Source: Streptomyces sp. NBC_01304 (lineage in GTDB: Bacteria; Actinomycetota; Actinomycetes; Streptomycetales; Streptomycetaceae). Taken from it: a DNA stretch of 64,000 nt. The stretch lies in contig NZ_CP109055.1 of the NCBI RefSeq assembly GCF_035975855.1, positions 5,518,001-5,582,000 on the forward strand, in the 5' to 3' direction. A program made the position numbers and the translations under genes. Below, piece by piece: positions 35,901-43,355 of this stretch (the first letter of the stretch is position 1; every line of letters begins with the position of its first letter). The notes under the pieces are model-generated. The model searched no databases. It was not told the origin of the DNA and saw only the letters and a program-made list of their open reading frames with translations.

Positions 35901-35959
35901 TCGGCGGTTACACGGACGCCACCGGCACCTGGAACAGCGTGACGGTGGACGTGGGCTGA
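32954..35959 (+). CDS. Giant secreted lectin-like / four DUF11 repeats / orphan C-terminal domain protein B
   Basis: About 1,001 residues from ATG 32954 (GGAGGAGG upstream; the paralogue has the same M-x-DIGH start). Signal peptide to about residue 43 (SATA), then an L-type-lectin-like domain (about 45-310: ADGISLMLLDG, GYLGIGLDAYGNYTD, NSITIRG). Four DUF11-type repeats of about 120 residues follow, each with V-x-AG-x-PA, GPT, RTFPEG, GW-x-C and TCTRPGTG-DD. The C-terminal 155 residues match the orphan domain of the preceding gene. No anchor helix and no sortase motif, so the protein is secreted or lattice-bound. Repeats 3 and 4 share an 83-bp identical DNA block. Confidence 0.88.
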   Translation: MVDIGHCRERRGRSRPPRGTAALGLVTAMTMGLSLVTAQSATAEVIANESFTGATVDQAKWYGGPYQEGDPTGWACLTASTAAPKPLEGCQEKVGDKPGQGALRLTNNKKLQNGYAISKNPIPTRGGTKFSIDFGVYDPMEAGDPADGISLMLLDGSAEMPKKSGKNGSGLGYVGIAGGYLGIGLDAYGNYTDSHNDAGAEGGLSDRTPNSITIRGASSVKNPMVATYKSGRKLAAPGATNRTEARRTAIVELSSEGVVRVRIDFHDGTEPREVIEPVDLDEIKGQPKVPDTLRIGVAASTGNSTAIHELWNGKVETIEPNLLTKVEPKGTVKAGEPAEFEMTTSNDKAAGPTHGDIVTTQTFPEGIKPVSASGDGWDCSVAGQTVTCKRPGSGPDALKPGDAKPPVLVKTEVAKDAKGDKEITSAATTPGESDPKPETSPVSITPVKGPDLTVTTKPKGDVTAGEPAEYQIDVANKPEAGPTDGEVKVVRTFPEGIKPTEAAGDGWKCDIDGQTVTCTRPGTGDDVLDPGKNYPPINVKTDVDDDASGDLDGTTQVTTPSAPNTTPVKDTTTVKPAAKDPNLTVVTSPVGDVVAGKPAKWAIGVGNAPDAGPTTGEVKVVRTFPEGVKPVAANGAGWDCKIDGQTVTCTRPGTGDDALQPGKNYPPINVDTEVDKGAKGDLTGTTETGTPGQDTKPPVKDTVTVIPASAKEPDLSVVTKPVGDVVAGKPAEFNIDVSNAPDAGPTHDSVKVVRTFPEGVVPKVAQGPGWDCKIDGQTVTCTRPGTGDDALQPGKQYPPIKVTTAVGNDVSGTVEGTTGVNTKGDPDGDKTVKDSVDVKAGGDGTAGGGVSCYGGMARISMKPGLGIGDKTQSFTGAGTSSGCTSSDSKLQPGSVQVSFNGIGKGSCVPALGIPNATMTGVMRWYVNGKVLTSKVEGTSKLTLSGANFEGVVTDGAYKGNKVHATADWDIAANIIPGAAHCLLGGYTDATGTWNSVTVDVG
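34860..35338 (+). repeat. 83-bp identical direct repeat inside gene B (34860-34942 and 35256-35338)
   Basis: The end of DUF11 repeat 3 and that of repeat 4 are base-for-base identical over 83 bp, although flanking coding sequence has diverged. It encodes GWDCKIDGQTVTC and neighbours, and points to recent gene conversion or a recombination-prone array. Confidence 0.85.
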
Positions 35960-35993
35960 CCCTGTAGTCCGCGCACCGCGGACACCTCGTAGG

Positions 35994-36031
35994 AGCACCG
36001 CCGGGACCTCTTCCTGAGGCCCGGCGGTGCT
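35994..36031 (+). terminator. Hairpin terminator after lectin-like protein B
   Basis: AGCACCGCCGGG (35994-36005) with its complement ending at 36031, and inner CCTC/GAGG pairing, followed by TGTTT. It lies 35 bases past the stop. Confidence 0.8.
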
Positions 36032-36130
36032 GTTTCCGCGGATGGCCCGGACTCCCCGGCGGCCGCGAGGGCCCCGGATGGCGCCCACCGCATGCAAGTT
36101 ACCCAGCGCGATGTTCCGCTTACAGACAGT

Positions 36131-36146
36131 GGTCGATTTGTCGACC
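36131..36146. promoter_or_regulatory. Inverted repeat GGTCGA-TTTG-TCGACC upstream of the first choice-of-anchor-P gene
   Basis: Perfect 6-bp arms with a 4-nt centre, 24 bases before GTG 36170. Possible operator or leader hairpin. Confidence 0.35.
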
Positions 36147-36169
36147 TTCATCTGTAGGGAAGGAACTGA

Positions 36170-37189
36170 GTGGCTATGGCTGCTAGGCACGCTGTTGGCT
36201 CCAGGGGGAAGCGCGCGGCGACCGCTGCCGGGCTCGCGATGACGGTGGCGTTCACGGCTGCGGGTACCGCATCGGCCGCCGACCCCGAGCCCACGTACGA
36301 GTGGGGCACGGTCGTCGAGACCAAGGACGGCGTCCAGGCCAACGCCTGGGTCATCGGCATCGACGGTGTCGGCCGCATCATCAACGCCCGGCTCTTCGAG
36401 TCCGCCTCGCCCTCCACGCCCAAGGCGCCCCGCAAGGCCGAGGGCGGCCGCGACCTGGTCAACCTCGCGCCCGGCGGCATCGGCCTGGGCAAGGTCTCCG
36501 CGCTGTACTCCACCGCGCTGACCAATGAGCAGCCGCGCACCAAGTCGAGCAAGCTGACGGTCAAGTACCCGGGTTCCGCGTACGCCAACGCCGGTGGTGC
36601 CTCCGTCGACGTCGGCGTGCCCTACATCGAGCCGCTCTCCCAGGAGGGCACCCAGCTCTCCGGCATCGGTGTGCACGTCGACGCGATCGACGTGCACGCC
36701 CGTGCGCTGCCCGGCAAGCCCGTCGAGTTCCAGGGCGGCGCGGCCAGCGGCTACATCTCGCTCGCCGGTATCCGGATCATCGACATCCCGCCGCTGTGGG
36801 CCGTGAACCTCGGCGTCAAGATCCCGGCGGCCGGCGACCGCCCCTCGCCGGTCATCGCCATGACCAACGAGCAGGTCACCACGGACAACAAGGGTGTGCC
36901 GACCAAGGGCAAGGACGGCTCGTACAAGTACGACCCGAAGGCGACCAGCGGCTACGTCACCGCCATCCACGCCAGCGTGCTCGGCCCGGAGGTCGCGGAC
37001 ATCACCATCGGCCACGCCGCCGTCATCCGTGACCCGGCCAAGACCGACATGCTCAAGCCGCCGACGCCGCCGAAGCTGCCCGGCCTGCTCGACCTCCTGA
37101 TCAACGGCGGCAAGACGACGCCGACCAAGGTCGACCTGACCAAGCCGGCCGAGACCATCAAGCCGCCGGCGGAGATCGCCACCAACTGA
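36170..37189 (+). CDS. Secreted choice-of-anchor-P family protein 1
   Basis: 339 residues from GTG 36170, with GGAAGGA seven bases upstream. Signal peptide to about residue 39 (ASAAD). The rest is one domain: YEWGTVVETKDGVQANAWVI, RDLVNLAPGGIGLGKVSALY, VDVGVPYI, GGAASGYISLAGIRIIDIPP and TSGYVTAIHASVLGPEVADI, matching the choice-of-anchor-P family of actinobacterial surface proteins. The C-terminal tail is rich in Pro/Lys and lacks a clear membrane helix. First of three tandem paralogues, and most similar to the third. Confidence 0.82.
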   Translation: MAMAARHAVGSRGKRAATAAGLAMTVAFTAAGTASAADPEPTYEWGTVVETKDGVQANAWVIGIDGVGRIINARLFESASPSTPKAPRKAEGGRDLVNLAPGGIGLGKVSALYSTALTNEQPRTKSSKLTVKYPGSAYANAGGASVDVGVPYIEPLSQEGTQLSGIGVHVDAIDVHARALPGKPVEFQGGAASGYISLAGIRIIDIPPLWAVNLGVKIPAAGDRPSPVIAMTNEQVTTDNKGVPTKGKDGSYKYDPKATSGYVTAIHASVLGPEVADITIGHAAVIRDPAKTDMLKPPTPPKLPGLLDLLINGGKTTPTKVDLTKPAETIKPPAEIATN

Positions 37190-37193
37190 CGGC

Positions 37194-37240
37194 CGCATCC
37201 GGTCGCCGTACGCCTTGCGGGCGCACGGCGACCGGATGCG
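37194..37240 (+). terminator. Hairpin terminator after choice-of-anchor-P gene 1
   Basis: CGCATCCGGTCGCCGT (37194-37209) is the exact complement of 37225-37240: a perfect 16-bp stem with a 15-nt loop, just past the stop codon. Confidence 0.85.
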
Positions 37241-37308
37241 TTCCCCCCTCGCCGATCAGCCACGGCCAATCACTCACCAGGCACAACCAAGAAGACCAGG
37301 GGGCCTCC

Positions 37309-38538
37309 GTGCTGCCTTCGCCGTCCGTCCTGCGCTCCACCTCGCCCTTCACCGCCACCGTCACCGCGCTCGCCGCGCTGCTGCTCGCCGCGACGCCCAC
37401 CGCGACCGCCGCATCCGCCGCCCAGCCGCCGCCCTTTCCGCCGCCCGCCGGGATCGAGGTGAACGAGAAGGGCGAACCGCAGGGCGAGGGCAATGTGCCC
37501 AAGAAGCCGACGACGACCGAGCCCGGGACCACGAAGCCCGGGACGACCGACCCCGGCACCACCCAGCCCGGGACGACGCAGCCCGACACGACCAACCCCA
37601 ACGGCTACGACCCCACGACCAACCCCGACTGGAACCCCTTCGACCCCGAACAGTCCGGCATCGCCGCACTGATCCACGGCACGATCGACGGGGCCTTCAG
37701 CTTCTTCCGCCCGCACACCAAGACCGGCACCAAGGCCGGCACCAAGGCCGCCGCCCCCAAGCCGCCCCCGCCCCCGGCCCCGGAAACGCCTGAGCCGATC
37801 CCCGCCGCCAACTGGGGCACCATCGCCGACACCAACCAGCCGGTGCAGGCCGACGTCTGGGCCCTGCGCACCCTCGGCCGGGGCGCCGGAGCCGACGTAC
37901 GCCTGGCCGAGGCACATCTGCCCGCGGGCCCCGGCGTGCCGACCTCGGCGAAGGACCTCGCCCCCGAACCCCTGCGCCTCGAGTCGGAAGGCTGGACCTT
38001 CGGCACCGTGCAGGGCCTCACCTCCACGACGGCGACGCACGGCGACTCGGTCACCGCCGAGTCCCGGGTCGGCGGGCTCACCCTCGGCCTTCCGTACCTC
38101 ACCAGGCCCGACGCGGCAGGGCGGGAGAAGCTTCCGGCCCCGAAGATCCCGCTCCGCCTCGAACTGCACGACGCCACCACGACCGCGGTCGCCACCGCCG
38201 GCCAGGCCCCGAAGTTCACCACCTCGGCCAAGGGCGGCAGGCTCCTTTCGAACGGTCGCCAACTCATCGCGTTCAACGGCCCGTTGGAAGCCAACAAGGG
38301 CCTGCGCATCCCGGCGGACCCGCGCCGCCCGGCACAGCTCTTCGTCACCCTGAACGAGCAGGTCACCACCGACGCCCAGGGCCACCCGACGGCCGGCGAG
38401 GACGGCGGCTACGTGCGCGACCCGGAAGCGACCAGCGGCTACGCCAACACGGCGCACATCACCGTGCTCACGCCCTACGTCATGGACGTCACGGTCGGAC
38501 ACGCGGCGGTGGCGCACCGCGGGACGGCCCGCAACTGA
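37309..38538 (+). CDS. Secreted choice-of-anchor-P family protein 2, with Pro/Thr-rich stalk
   Basis: 409 residues from GTG 37309 (AGGGGG upstream). Signal peptide about 1-37, then a low-complexity stalk of PGTT repeats (TTTEPGTTKPGTTDPGTTQP) and a second Pro-rich stretch, probably wall-spanning. The C-terminal domain (about 160-405) is diverged: NWGTIADTNQPVQADVWAL, GLTLGLPYL, QVTTDAQGHPTAGEDGGYV and TSGYANTAHITVL align with its neighbours, but the central VDVGVPYI block is weak. Probably cell-wall-associated. No function can be assigned. Confidence 0.78.
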   Translation: MLPSPSVLRSTSPFTATVTALAALLLAATPTATAASAAQPPPFPPPAGIEVNEKGEPQGEGNVPKKPTTTEPGTTKPGTTDPGTTQPGTTQPDTTNPNGYDPTTNPDWNPFDPEQSGIAALIHGTIDGAFSFFRPHTKTGTKAGTKAAAPKPPPPPAPETPEPIPAANWGTIADTNQPVQADVWALRTLGRGAGADVRLAEAHLPAGPGVPTSAKDLAPEPLRLESEGWTFGTVQGLTSTTATHGDSVTAESRVGGLTLGLPYLTRPDAAGREKLPAPKIPLRLELHDATTTAVATAGQAPKFTTSAKGGRLLSNGRQLIAFNGPLEANKGLRIPADPRRPAQLFVTLNEQVTTDAQGHPTAGEDGGYVRDPEATSGYANTAHITVLTPYVMDVTVGHAAVAHRGTARN

Positions 38539-38669
38539 GTCCCCGGATGGCCGCCCCGACGTGCACTCATCGCTCTATGTAGTGAATCTCTTACTATCAG
38601 TGGCCGCTCTCTGGCCGCTGCGAACTGCCCGTGTTTTTCCCGTACGGAAACGGAAAGAGAGGGTCGGCC

Positions 38670-39692
38670 ATGGCCTCATGGCGCACTTCAGGGCCGCGCG
38701 CCCTGCTGACAGCGGGACTCGCCCTGACCGCGGTGGCGGCCGCCGCACTCCCGGCTCAGGCGTATGTCCCCCCTGGTGTCGACGACTGGGGAACGGTCGT
38801 CGACACCAAGGACTGTGTCCAGGCAGACGCGTGGGTGGTCGGGGTCAAGGGCCTCGGCAAGATCGTCGACACGCAGCTGTTCGAGTCGCACTACCCCACG
38901 ACGCCGAAGGCTCCCAAGATGCACGCGGGTGGCCGGAAGCTGGTCAACCTGGCGCCCGGCGGCTTCGGGCTCGGCAAGGTGTCGGCGCTCTACTCACGGG
39001 CCATGGGCCACGCACACCCCTCGGAGGCGCTGGGCGGTGTCGACGTCCCGGCCCGCGGTGAGGTCTACGCGGACGCCGGCGGCGCGGCCGTCGACGTGGG
39101 CGTGCCCTACATCGCGAACCCGTCGCCCGCGCCGGACGCCACCCAGCTCTCGCCGATCGGCGTGCACGTCGAGGGCATCACGGTGTCCGCGTACTCGCGG
39201 CCCGGCCGGACGGTCGAGTTCACGGGCGGCGCGGCCCGTGGCTACATCTCCATCGCCGGTCTGCGGATCATCGACATCCCGCCGCTCTGGGCCGTGAACC
39301 TCGGTCTGCGCATCCCGGAGGACTACACCAAGGCGCCGCTCGCCCTGGCCACCACGAACGAGCAGGTGACCACGGACGAGCAGGGCGAGCCGACCAAGGG
39401 CAAGAACGGTTCGTACAAGTACAACCCGAAGGCCACCAGCGGCTACGTCAACGCCATTCACGCGAGCGTCCTCGGCACCGAGGTCGCGGATGTGACGGTC
39501 GGTCATGCGGCGGTGCTCCGCGACCCGAAGATCACCGACCAGTTCGCACCGGCGCCGAAGAAGGCCGTCGAGCGGGCCGCACAGCCCACGGGCCCGGTCA
39601 CCCGCCGGTGCGCCCCGTTCGCCCCGCCGGCCGTCTCGGCCGCCGGTGTGCGGGACGCGTTCCGCGGCTCGAAGGCGTCCTCCTGCTGGTAG
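38670..39692 (+). CDS. Secreted choice-of-anchor-P family protein 3
   Basis: 340 residues from ATG 38670 (GAGAGG upstream). Signal peptide to about residue 30 (PAQA). The domain (about 35-280) is close to paralogue 1: DDWGTVVDTKDCVQADAWVV, KLVNLAPGGFGLGKVSALY, AAVDVGVPYI, GAARGYISIAGLRIIDIPP and TSGYVNAIHASVLGTEVADV. The C-terminal tail has two Cys near 315 and 339 (RRCAPF, SSCW), possibly a terminal disulfide. Most like protein 1, so the pair likely arose by recent duplication with protein 2 an older branch. Confidence 0.82.
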   Translation: MASWRTSGPRALLTAGLALTAVAAAALPAQAYVPPGVDDWGTVVDTKDCVQADAWVVGVKGLGKIVDTQLFESHYPTTPKAPKMHAGGRKLVNLAPGGFGLGKVSALYSRAMGHAHPSEALGGVDVPARGEVYADAGGAAVDVGVPYIANPSPAPDATQLSPIGVHVEGITVSAYSRPGRTVEFTGGAARGYISIAGLRIIDIPPLWAVNLGLRIPEDYTKAPLALATTNEQVTTDEQGEPTKGKNGSYKYNPKATSGYVNAIHASVLGTEVADVTVGHAAVLRDPKITDQFAPAPKKAVERAAQPTGPVTRRCAPFAPPAVSAAGVRDAFRGSKASSCW

Positions 39693-39703
39693 GACGACCC
39701 CAG

Positions 39704-39741
39704 TAGTTCCTTCAGTGGCCGGTAGTTCCTTCAGTGGCCGG
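39704..39741. repeat. 19-bp tandem duplication
   Basis: TAGTTCCTTCAGTGGCCGG occurs twice without a gap (39704-39722 and 39723-39741) immediately before the terminator hairpin, whose first bases it shares. Non-coding. Confidence 0.85.
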
Positions 39742-39775
39742 GTGCCGTACGCCGAACGGGCGTACGGCACCCGGC
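39737..39775 (+). terminator. Perfect 17-bp hairpin terminator after choice-of-anchor-P gene 3
   Basis: GCCGGGTGCCGTACGCC (39737-39753), loop of 5, exact complement (39759-39775). Ends the choice-of-anchor-P transcript before the FKBP gene. Confidence 0.88.
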
Positions 39776-39854
39776 ATTTCGCGTGCGGTCCGGCCGGGGG
39801 CGGCCCGGGCGGGCAAGTCTGGTGGATCCGACCACCGACCCGAAGGAGCCCCCG

Positions 39855-40829
39855 GTGTCCGCCACCCCCCACCGCCGCGACCGCATCGGCCTGCTGCGCC
39901 GTCGGGCCCTGCCCGCGGCCCTCGCCGCCCTCGCCCTGTCCGCCTCCCTGAGCTGCTCGGGTCCCGAACCGCAGAACATCCCGCGGGTGACGGGCGACTT
40001 CGGCAGCCGTCCCGATGTCGCCATGCCGTCCTATCCGCCGCCGAAGGAAGCGCGGATGAAGGTCCTCAAGGAGGGCGACGGGGCGCTCACGAAGAAGGGC
40101 CAAGTCGTCGTCACCGATGTGGACATGCGCATCTGGGAGTCCGGCAAGCCCTTGATGGACACGTACCGCCTGGAACAGCCCACCACCGCGGTCCTCGACG
40201 GACAGCACGTGGCGCGGACCTGGGACCAGGCGCTGCTCGGCCGCAAGGCGGGCAGCCGGGTCATGCTGGTCACCCCGGCGACGCACGGGTTCGGGCCGGG
40301 CGGCATGGCACCCGCGCAGGTCACGCCGAGCGACCACATGGTGCTCGTCTTCGACGTCATCGGGGGGTACGACGCCAAGCAGCAGATTCCCGGGGGTGGT
40401 TCGGGCCCGTACGGCGGCTCGCCCGAGGTCACCGTGAAGCCGGGCGAGGAGCCGGTGATCGGGGCCTGGGGTGCCGCGCCCAAGAAGCTCGGGGTGCGCA
40501 CGCTGGTCGAGGGGAAGGGGCCGGAGCTCAAGGCGGGGCAGACGGTGGTCATGCAGTTCACCGGGGTCGAGTGGGGCAAGAAGAGCTCGTTCAACTCGAC
40601 GTACCGGCGCAGTGGTCCGAACGGTTTCGTCATGAAGGACGAGGTCATGCTGCCCGGCTGGTACCCGGGTCTGCTGGGCAGGCGGGTGGGCAGCCGGGTG
40701 CTGATCACCGTGCCGGCCGACCAGCGGCCCGGCTTCACGCACACGCCGGGGGCGCTGGCCGCGCCCAAGGACAAGCCGGTGGCGTACGTCGTCGACATCC
40801 TGGACCGCCGGGACCGCGCGGGCCGCTGA
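39855..40829 (+). CDS. FKBP-type peptidyl-prolyl isomerase lipoprotein, two FKBP domains
   Basis: 324 residues from GTG 39855 with AAGGAG six bases upstream. Lipoprotein signal with Cys near residue 34 (ASLSCSG). Two FKBP-like domains: the first, about 65-180, has diverged (KKGQVVVTDVDMRIWESGKP, GRKAGSRVMLVTP); the second, about 205-320, is fuller (LKAGQTVVMQFTGVEWGKKS, MLPGWYPGLLGRRVGSRVLI). Such enzymes isomerise Xaa-Pro bonds and fold exported proteins at the outer membrane face. The position amid proline-rich secreted proteins fits a dedicated chaperone role, by inference. Confidence 0.88.
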   Translation: MSATPHRRDRIGLLRRRALPAALAALALSASLSCSGPEPQNIPRVTGDFGSRPDVAMPSYPPPKEARMKVLKEGDGALTKKGQVVVTDVDMRIWESGKPLMDTYRLEQPTTAVLDGQHVARTWDQALLGRKAGSRVMLVTPATHGFGPGGMAPAQVTPSDHMVLVFDVIGGYDAKQQIPGGGSGPYGGSPEVTVKPGEEPVIGAWGAAPKKLGVRTLVEGKGPELKAGQTVVMQFTGVEWGKKSSFNSTYRRSGPNGFVMKDEVMLPGWYPGLLGRRVGSRVLITVPADQRPGFTHTPGALAAPKDKPVAYVVDILDRRDRAGR

Positions 40830-40842
40830 ACCCGCGCGCAGC

Positions 40843-40881
40843 CCGAGGCCCCCGGGAGCGAACTGCTCCCGGGGGCCTCGG
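40843..40881. terminator. Bidirectional terminator between the convergent FKBP gene and lectin-like gene C
   Basis: 16-bp perfect stem: CCGAGGCCCCCGGGAG at 40843-40858 with 40866-40881, loop of 7. It serves both converging transcripts. Confidence 0.88.
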
Positions 40882-40916
40882 TATTACTCGGTGCTGCTCG
40901 GTCTACATGCCGGGAA

Positions 40917-43103
40917 CTACTGGCACTGAGCGGCCCGCGTCGTCGGCAGCTTGTCCTTCAGCCAGCCACCGCAGTCGATGTCCTGACCCGCGTCCGTCTT
41001 GACGACGAAGGTGTCGAACACCTGGTTGCCGCTGTTGGGGTCGCCGGACGTGCTCACCGAGGTGGCACCCTCGATCTGACCCTCGGCGTCCTTGTCGACG
41101 GTCGTCTCGACGTTGATCGTCGGGAACTGCTTGCCGGGCTGCAGCACGTCCTCGCGCATGCAGGTCACCGTCTGGCCGCCGATCGCGCACTTCCAGCCGT
41201 CGCCGGACGCCTTCGTCGGGGTGACTCCGTCCGGGAAGGTGCGGATCACCTTGGTGGCGCTGTGGGTCGGGCCCGCGTCGGCGGCGTTCGAGACGTCGAT
41301 CGTGAAGGCGGCCGGCTTGCCCTGGATCACATCGCCCTTGGGCTTGGTGACCACGGACAGCTCCGGGTCCTTGGCCGGGGCGGGCTTGACGGTGGTGGTG
41401 TCCTTGACCGGGCCGGTGGTCTGCTGCTCCGGCGTGGTCACCTCCGTGCTGCCTTCGAGCGTGCCCTTGGCGCCGTCGTCGACCTGGGTGCCGATGCTGA
41501 TGGGCGGGTAGTTCTTGCCCGGGTTGAGCACGTCGGCGCCGGTGCCGGGGCGGGTGCAGGTGACCTTCTGGCCCGCGATCTCGCACTTCCAGCCGTCACC
41601 GACCGCGGAGATCGGCTTGATGCCCTCGGGGAAGGTGCGGACGACCTTGACCTCGCCGTTGGTCGGTCCGGCCGTCGGCTTGTTCGCCACGTCGATCGTG
41701 TACGAGGCGGGCTTGCCGCCCACCACGTCGCCGGTCGGCTTGGTGGTGACGGTCAGGTCCGGGCCCTTGGCCGGGGTGACCGTGAAGGAACTGCTGGTGG
41801 GCTGGGACTCCTTGCCACCGGGCGTGGTCACCTGCGAGGTGACTTCCTTGTCGCCCTTGGCGTCCTTGGCCACCTCGGTCTTCACCGAGACCGGCGGGTA
41901 GGACTCGCCCGGCTTCAGCGCGTCGGCGCCCGTGCCGGGGCGCTTGCAGGTGACCTTCTGGCCGTCGACGGTGCAGGTCCAGCCGTCACCGGAGGCCGAG
42001 ACGGGCTTGACGCCCTCGGGGAAGGTCTGGGTGGTGACGACCTCGCCGCTGGTGGGGCCCGCCAGCTTGTCGTTGGTGGTGGTCATCTCGAACTCGGCCG
42101 GCGCGCCCGCGTTCACCGGGCCCTTGGGCACGACGCTCGTGGACAGGCTCGGGTCGAGGGTCTCGAACTTGCCGTTCCACACCTCGTGGACCGCGGTGGA
42201 GTTGCCGGTCGAGGCGGAGACACCGATACGGAAGGTCTCCGGGACCGGCGGCTGGCCCTTGATCTCGTCGAGGTCGACGGGCTCGATGACCTCACGGATC
42301 GGCTGTCCGTCGTGGAAGTCGATGGAGACCTTCAGGACACCGGTCTTGGAGAGCTCCACGATGGCGGTGCGTCGGGCCTCGGTGCGGTTGGTGGCACCGT
42401 CCGCGGCCAGCTTTCGGCCCGACTTGTACGTGGCGATCAGCGGGTTGTTCACGCTCTTCGCGCCGCGCACGGTGATCGAGTTGGGAGTGCGGTCGGGCAG
42501 CCCGCCCGCGGCACCCTTGCCCTCGACGGTGAAGTTGCCGTAGACGTCCAGGCCCACACCGAGGTAGCCGCCCTCGATGTCGACGTAGCCGAGGCCCGAG
42601 CCGTTCTTGCCGGACTTCTTCGGCATCTCGGCGCTGCCGTCGAGCAGCATCAGCGCGATGCCGTCGGCCGGGTCGCCCGCCTGGCCCGGGCTGTAGACAC
42701 CGAAGTCGATGCTGAACTTCATGCCCTCCGTGGCCGGGATCGGCTGCTTGGAGATGGCGTAGCCGTTCTGCAGCTTGTCGTTGGTCGTGAGCCGCAGGGC
42801 GCCCTTGCCCGCGGCGTCACCGACGGGCTTCTGGCACTTCTTGAGCGGACCCTCGTCCCCGGTGGCCGCCGTGAGGCAGGCGAAGCCGGTCGGGTCACCC
42901 TTCGTGTAGGGCCCGCCGTACCACTTGGCCTCGTTCACCGACGTACCGGTGAACGCTTCACTGGCGATCTCGTCCGCCACGGCCGACTGCGGCGCGACGA
43001 GGGACAGGCCGAGCGCCACGACCGTGGCGATTCCGAGCGGCGCGGCGAGGCGGGCTCGTGCTCTCCCCGCCCCTCGGCCGCGCCTGTGTCCGATGTCCGT
43101 CAT
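40917..43103 (-). CDS. Secreted lectin-like / three DUF11 repeats protein C
   Basis: 728 residues from ATG 43103 (GAGGAGG upstream). Signal peptide to about 48 (QSAVA), L-type-lectin-like domain about 50-310 (ADGIALMLLDG, GYLGVGLDVYGNFT, NSITVRG), then three DUF11-type repeats of about 115 residues with the same RTFPEG, GW-x-C and TCxRPGTG words as protein B. The end is a short Cys pair region (DIDCGGW and AAQCQ at the very C-terminus), quite unlike the orphan domain of B. No anchor. It faces the + strand cluster across a shared terminator and shares promoter words with gene B. Confidence 0.87.
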   Translation of the reverse strand: MTDIGHRRGRGAGRARARLAAPLGIATVVALGLSLVAPQSAVADEIASEAFTGTSVNEAKWYGGPYTKGDPTGFACLTAATGDEGPLKKCQKPVGDAAGKGALRLTTNDKLQNGYAISKQPIPATEGMKFSIDFGVYSPGQAGDPADGIALMLLDGSAEMPKKSGKNGSGLGYVDIEGGYLGVGLDVYGNFTVEGKGAAGGLPDRTPNSITVRGAKSVNNPLIATYKSGRKLAADGATNRTEARRTAIVELSKTGVLKVSIDFHDGQPIREVIEPVDLDEIKGQPPVPETFRIGVSASTGNSTAVHEVWNGKFETLDPSLSTSVVPKGPVNAGAPAEFEMTTTNDKLAGPTSGEVVTTQTFPEGVKPVSASGDGWTCTVDGQKVTCKRPGTGADALKPGESYPPVSVKTEVAKDAKGDKEVTSQVTTPGGKESQPTSSSFTVTPAKGPDLTVTTKPTGDVVGGKPASYTIDVANKPTAGPTNGEVKVVRTFPEGIKPISAVGDGWKCEIAGQKVTCTRPGTGADVLNPGKNYPPISIGTQVDDGAKGTLEGSTEVTTPEQQTTGPVKDTTTVKPAPAKDPELSVVTKPKGDVIQGKPAAFTIDVSNAADAGPTHSATKVIRTFPDGVTPTKASGDGWKCAIGGQTVTCMREDVLQPGKQFPTINVETTVDKDAEGQIEGATSVSTSGDPNSGNQVFDTFVVKTDAGQDIDCGGWLKDKLPTTRAAQCQ

Positions 43104-43136
43104 GAGAGGTGCCTCCTCGGGCGCACCACGCCCTGC

Positions 43137-43201
43137 CACGTATCCGGATGATTACGGCACGTATACGCATGACTGCGTACGGTGACCAATTTTCGATCAT
43201 C
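43137..43201 (-). promoter_or_regulatory. Promoter region of lectin-like protein C, shared with paralogue B
   Basis: On the minus strand: GATGATCG (43201-43194), TAATC, then GGATACGTG (43145-43137) and GGCAG before the ATG at 43103. Order and spacing match those before 32954. Confidence 0.6.
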
Positions 43202-43278
43202 AGAACACTGGCCAGGGGTTGCCGCTATCGCCCAAGACCAAGAGGGTGACGGAACACTTCACACTTCCGCACGAGGTG

Positions 43279-43340
43279 GCGCCCCTTTTAGGGGCGCGGG
43301 GAACTGCGCGCCCAGCCACGACGGACCCGCGGCCGAATAC
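43279..43340. repeat. Interspersed Streptomyces repeat with GCGCCCC hairpin
   Basis: GCGCCCC-TTTTA-GGGGCGC (43279-43297) followed by GGGGAACTGCGCG and a GACGGACCCGCGGCCG tail. This composite word is familiar from many Streptomyces intergenic regions. It lies between the nitrilase stop and the lectin-like gene C promoter, where it may also act as a terminator. Confidence 0.7.
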
Positions 43341-43355
43341 GCACCCGAGGACCGC

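Noticed and set aside
32906..37198. A 1,430-codon open frame on the - strand opposite the lectin-like B and anchor-P genes
   Set aside because: Same cause: third-position GC on the opposite strand keeps stop codons rare. Repeats in it only mirror the DUF11 repeats.
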